Shown: positions 61,153 through 64,000 of the stretch, piece by piece
How positions within the stretch are numbered: position 1 is the first letter of the stretch
Layout of the letters: the number at the start of each line of letters is the position of its first letter
Source: CAIMUX01 sp964473865
GTDB taxonomy: Bacteria > Eisenbacteria > RBG-16-71-46 > CAIMUX01
DNA: 64,000 nt
Reading direction: 5' to 3'
NCBI GenBank assembly: GCA_964473865.1
Contig: CAYYQN010000008.1
Span: 1 to 64,000 of the forward strand
Notes under the pieces: model-generated
What the model saw: the letters and a program-made list of their open reading frames with translations, nothing else
Told to the model about the DNA's origin: nothing
Databases searched by the model: none
Translations under genes and position numbers: made by a program

Positions 61153-63468
61153 CTACGGTCTTAGATGTTGCAGCTCCTGCCTCAGATCGGCGGCCTCCTG
61201 GTCGCCCGGCTGCTGCGAGAGAACGACGTCGACCTGCCGCTGCGCCTCCTCCAACCAGGCCGCGGGCACCGGCTCCCCGCGTCGGATCGCCCGCCGGGCC
61301 ATCTCCACGCGCAGCATGGCCAGTCCCAGCCTCGTCTCCGGGGCCGCGTCGGGTCGCGCCGCGAGCCCCCGGAAGATCTCGGCGGCCTCGTCGTAGCGTT
61401 CCAGCTGCGCGAGCGCGACGCCGATCTCCTGGCGGTGGTCGTCCAGTGACGGATCGAGCTCCTTCGCTCTCCGGAAGCCACGAATCGTCTCTTCCCAACG
61501 CCCGGTCCGCGAGGCCGCGTACCCATAGTACTCCCAGGACGTCGCCTTCTGGGGCTGGAGTTCCAGAAGCTTCGTAAACCATTTCCAGGCATCCTCGTAC
61601 CGCCGCCGCTGCATGGCCACCTGGCCGAGCGCCTCCATGGCCATGGAGCTCTTGGGGTCGATCCGGCTCGCGGCAAGGTACTGCTGCTCCGCGGCGTCGA
61701 GATTGTCGCGGGCGAAATAGATCGACCCCAGAAGAATCCGGATCCGGGCGTGGGAAGGATTCGTGGCCACGGCCCTCTCGTAGAGCGTCTGGGCGCGTTC
61801 GAGCTGACCCGCTTTGCGGTAGTACTTCCCCACCTCTTCGTACGCGTAGGCGCGCTGGAATTCCGGGAAGTCGGCGGCCACGTCCACAAACCGGGAGATC
61901 GAGCGGTCCTCCCAGTGCAGGAGCACGATCCAGGGCGCCACCACCAGGAAGGACACGCCGAGTATCAGAGGGACCATCGGATGCGGCCGATCGAAGGCGT
62001 CCCGCGCCGCGCGCGTACCGCTCTCCCTTGGGTCGCGCCGTCTCGGCCCGCCGCGTCCTCCACGTCCTTCGCCTCCTTCGCGTCCTTCGCGTCCCGGGCG
62101 GACCTTGGCCGGTCCCGGGGATGCCGGCGTGACCGACGTCGGCCCGGCCGCGGCGGCGTTCTCGGGCGAAACTCCGGGCAGCAGCAGAACCGCCAGCAGG
62201 ATCAACCCGGCCGAGTGCGCGGTGAGAAGGTCCCAGTCCCTCGCTCCGCCCAGCTTGCGATCCACGACGACCGAGATGACCGCCAGGGTGGCGATCTGCA
62301 CCAGCAGCAGGAGATGACGGGGCTCGCGGACGCGGGCGACCAGCTGCCGTCTCGAGGTCAACACCGCCACGAGGCAGACCGGCGCGGTGATCATCGCCAG
62401 GTTGAAGAGGTCCTTCCAGTGGTACGTGGAGAAGAGCCCGCGCCCCCCGGCGAGAGGAATCCAGATGTTCTGCGTGTTCTTCGCCTCCAGGAATTCCCGG
62501 CGGAACCAATAGGCGTTGAACCCCTCGGCGATGTGAAGCAGCGTGGCCACCAACAACAGGAGCGCGGGGGGGCCGAGCGCCTCGAACATCCGCCGCGCCG
62601 GCCGCAGGCCCGGGGCGCGCCACGCGAGCACCAGGAGGGCGGGCGCCGTGAAGAGCGCGGTCAGGTGGAAGGCCAGACCCAGCCCGTAGAACGTCGCCGC
62701 GAGCCAGAGCGGCGCCTTCCCCTCCAGCACCGCGAGTCCGCAGATCAGAAACGCCGTCAGGAAGAGAAAGAGGAAGGAGTAGCTCTCGACGTAGCCGAAG
62801 AAAAGCGCCGCCGATCCGGCGCCAAAGAGGAGCCCCGCCAGCGTGGCCTTCCGCCAGGGGCTCCAGGACAGCCGCCCGATCAGGCGGAGCCAGATGACCA
62901 CCGCTAGCATCCCGGCCAGCACGGCGCTGCCTCGATACAGGTCGAAGGAGGAGAAGCGCTCGCCCCCCTGCCCCAGGCGTTGGTAGATCTGGAAGTGGAG
63001 CAGATAGTCGAGGCTGTCGAAGGCGCGGAAGGGAACGCCGCGCTCCACCAACTCGCCGACCAGATACCCGTCGCCCATGAAGAACGATCGCTCGCGCAGG
63101 AGGACAAACACCGCACCCGCGGCGACGGCCAGAGCCCACGGCACCCACCGCCGCTCGAAGAGGAAGCGCGGAAGCGCGATCGCCAGCCGTTCGCAAACCG
63201 GCCGGCTCACGGCCGGCGTCAGAAACACCCCCAACAGGAGTACGGCGGCCAACCAGGTCCCGTAGAACCACCCCGGCAGATAGGCGAGGTGATTGAAACC
63301 CCAGGCCCGGGGGCCGGGCAGGAAACGGCCGGCGGCCAGAAGGGCCAGCGGCAAGACCGGAAGCGCCAGACTCAGAGGGGGAAGGCGGCGGGACGAGGCA
63401 GCGAGAGGTCCCGCCTTCTCCGGCGCCGGCGACAGATCCGCAGTCCCTTCTTCGGCCCGACCGGACAT
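61153..63468 (-). CDS. multi-pass membrane protein with C-terminal TPR domain
   Basis: 771 aa. About 10-12 hydrophobic segments lie in residues 35-500. RSFFMGDGYLVGELVERGVPFRAFDSLDYLLHFQIYQRLG resembles the first loop of GT-C proteins. An Arg/Gly-rich linker (about 457-490) coincides with a 9-bp DNA repeat. At least five TPR units (about 535-760) follow, including HARIRILLGSIYFARDNLDAAEQQYLAASRIDP. The layout parallels the protein at 46663-49371. Its role is unknown. ATG 63468 is preceded by GGAAGG. Confidence 0.78.
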   Translation of the reverse strand: MSGRAEEGTADLSPAPEKAGPLAASSRRLPPLSLALPVLPLALLAAGRFLPGPRAWGFNHLAYLPGWFYGTWLAAVLLLGVFLTPAVSRPVCERLAIALPRFLFERRWVPWALAVAAGAVFVLLRERSFFMGDGYLVGELVERGVPFRAFDSLDYLLHFQIYQRLGQGGERFSSFDLYRGSAVLAGMLAVVIWLRLIGRLSWSPWRKATLAGLLFGAGSAALFFGYVESYSFLFLFLTAFLICGLAVLEGKAPLWLAATFYGLGLAFHLTALFTAPALLVLAWRAPGLRPARRMFEALGPPALLLLVATLLHIAEGFNAYWFRREFLEAKNTQNIWIPLAGGRGLFSTYHWKDLFNLAMITAPVCLVAVLTSRRQLVARVREPRHLLLLVQIATLAVISVVVDRKLGGARDWDLLTAHSAGLILLAVLLLPGVSPENAAAAGPTSVTPASPGPAKVRPGREGREGGEGRGGRGGPRRRDPRESGTRAARDAFDRPHPMVPLILGVSFLVVAPWIVLLHWEDRSISRFVDVAADFPEFQRAYAYEEVGKYYRKAGQLERAQTLYERAVATNPSHARIRILLGSIYFARDNLDAAEQQYLAASRIDPKSSMAMEALGQVAMQRRRYEDAWKWFTKLLELQPQKATSWEYYGYAASRTGRWEETIRGFRRAKELDPSLDDHRQEIGVALAQLERYDEAAEIFRGLAARPDAAPETRLGLAMLRVEMARRAIRRGEPVPAAWLEEAQRQVDVVLSQQPGDQEAADLRQELQHLRP
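62054..62098. repeat. five 9-bp tandem units (CGTCCTTCG type) inside a gene
   Basis: Units read CGTCCTCCA, CGTCCTTCG, CCTCCTTCG, CGTCCTTCG, CGTCCCGGG. They encode the Arg/Glu/Gly-rich linker of the TPR membrane protein on the minus strand. The period is a multiple of three, so copy changes keep the frame. Confidence 0.75.
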
Positions 63469-63619
63469 CAACCTTCCGCCTTTCTCCGCGCGGCCCCGAT
63501 CTGGTGAGGTCCGGCGAACGGCGGGGAGCGTACCACAAGGGCCGGAAGGGTGCCGAGGACGGGAGAGCCGGACGGAGGCATCCCCGCGCCGGATCGGCCC
63601 CGGGGGTCAGGAAACCGGC

Positions 63620-63647
63620 TCGACCGAACGGAGCCATGCGCTACAAT
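63620..63647 (+). promoter_or_regulatory. candidate promoter of the WYL-type regulator
   Basis: TCGACC (63620-63625), 16-nt spacer, TACAAT (63642-63647, 5 of 6). The leader is about 70 nt. Confidence 0.5.
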
Positions 63648-63723
63648 GGTTGGGCTGTCGGCTCGTTTCCGGAAGTTCGCCGGGAGTTTGCCGGGAGAGG
63701 CCGGGCCGCGCCAGGAATCCGTC

Positions 63724-64000
63724 ATGCAGAGCACCCGTCCCCAATACTTCCGCTTTCGGTTCATCGACCGCGAGATTCGCCGCGGCCGGTACCCGAACTG
63801 CCCCCTCCTGGGCGAGATGTTGGGCGTCTCCGCGCGCACGATCCAGCGCGACATCGAGTTCATGAAGGACAGCCTGGACGCCCCGGTCGAGTTCGACCCG
63901 ATCCGAAACGGCTACTACTACACCGAGACCAGCTTCAATCTGCCGTTCGCCCAGATGACTGAAGGCGAGCTGCTCGCCATGCTGGTCGCCGACAAGGCGC
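63724..64000 (+). CDS. HTH (DeoR/WYL-type) transcriptional regulator, cut by window edge
   Basis: The first 92 residues are visible. MQSTRPQYFRFRFIDREIRRG, NCPLLGEMLGVSARTIQRDIEFM (HTH), APVEFDPIRNGYYYTE and FAQMTEGELLAMLVADKA are the standard opening of YafY/WYL regulators, which bind ligands or nucleic acids with the WYL domain that would follow. ATG 63724 is preceded by AGGAAT. It diverges from the TPR membrane gene. Confidence 0.85.
   Translation, partial: MQSTRPQYFRFRFIDREIRRGRYPNCPLLGEMLGVSARTIQRDIEFMKDSLDAPVEFDPIRNGYYYTETSFNLPFAQMTEGELLAMLVADKA

Noticed and set aside
58151..61396. Very long plus-strand open frame (about 1080 codons) opposite dcyD, rseP and yugP
   Set aside because: The minus strand carries three genes with clear active-site motifs and ribosome sites. 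The plus-strand frame is open only because of high GC and has low-complexity His/Arg/Gly-rich content and no family features.
62054..62098. Short tandem repeats as a CRISPR array
   Set aside because: Units are 9 bp, contiguous, without spacers, and in frame within a gene; no cas genes are present.

Overview
This window comes from a high-GC bacterial chromosome. It opens with the 5' part of a 16S rRNA gene on the minus strand and then holds about 45 protein genes, one tRNA and no sign of a prophage, insertion sequence, plasmid or CRISPR array. Two large secreted proteins (37022-39760 and 55133-56455) end in a FlgD-like Ig domain (PNP..., WDGRD..GR..., AGVYHV / SGIYFI). Two secreted proteins carry a cysteine module ending CEPNPCP. 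Together with DAP synthesis by the succinylase route, these traits point to an FCB-related candidate phylum of the Eisenbacteria / Krumholzibacteria kind. That assignment is an inference and could be tested with the 16S fragment.

Layout. 1-700: 16S rRNA 5' end with leader, boxA and promoter, reading out of the window. 1000-5800: PBP1A, then pyrimidine salvage (cdd-deoA) and mazG. 5900-8500: two tandem XRE-cupin regulators, divergent from a 3D-domain protein. 8660-11160: rsgA, an RluA-type pseudouridine synthase and a small TerB-like protein. 11186-18158: a minus-strand block with a Lon-like protease coupled to an aromatic amino acid hydroxylase, dapD-dapC, and an Rrf2 regulator. 18178-22133: a dyad in the divergent promoter, a polyferredoxin membrane protein, an ArsC-fold protein and an ABC exporter. 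22235-23473: dapE. 23657-32837: a compact plus-strand run of PEP-synthase/PPDK regulator, beta-helix protein, NamZ muramidase, a MurU-AmgK-like fusion, photolyase, epimerase and M14 peptidase. 32737-36935: a TolB-like propeller, tRNA-Trp, and two ADP-glucose pyrophosphorylases in tandem. 37022-45220: a secreted zinc carboxypeptidase and a four-gene overlapping operon (radical SAM, GT2, methyltransferase, FAD oxidoreductase). 45386-58048: secreted proteins, two large GT-C-type membrane proteins, YgiQ and a flippase. 58091-64000: DcyD, RseP, YugP, a TPR membrane protein, and the start of a WYL-type regulator.

How the genes fit together. Cell-wall work dominates. PBP1A builds peptidoglycan, DapC/D/E make its diaminopimelate, and NamZ plus the fused nucleotidyltransferase-kinase look like a MurNAc recovery path back to UDP-MurNAc. 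Surface glycan functions cluster at 40-58 kb. Carbon storage and its control are represented by GlgC x2 and the PEP-synthase/PPDK regulator.

Signals. Promoters with -35 TTGNNN and -10 TANNNT can be read at several genes. At five genes the -10 box lies only 6-9 nt before the start codon with no Shine-Dalgarno in between, which suggests leaderless or near-leaderless mRNAs. Other genes have strong GGAGG sites, so both modes seem to coexist. Several conserved enzymes carry Pro/Ala/Gly-rich insertions or tails.
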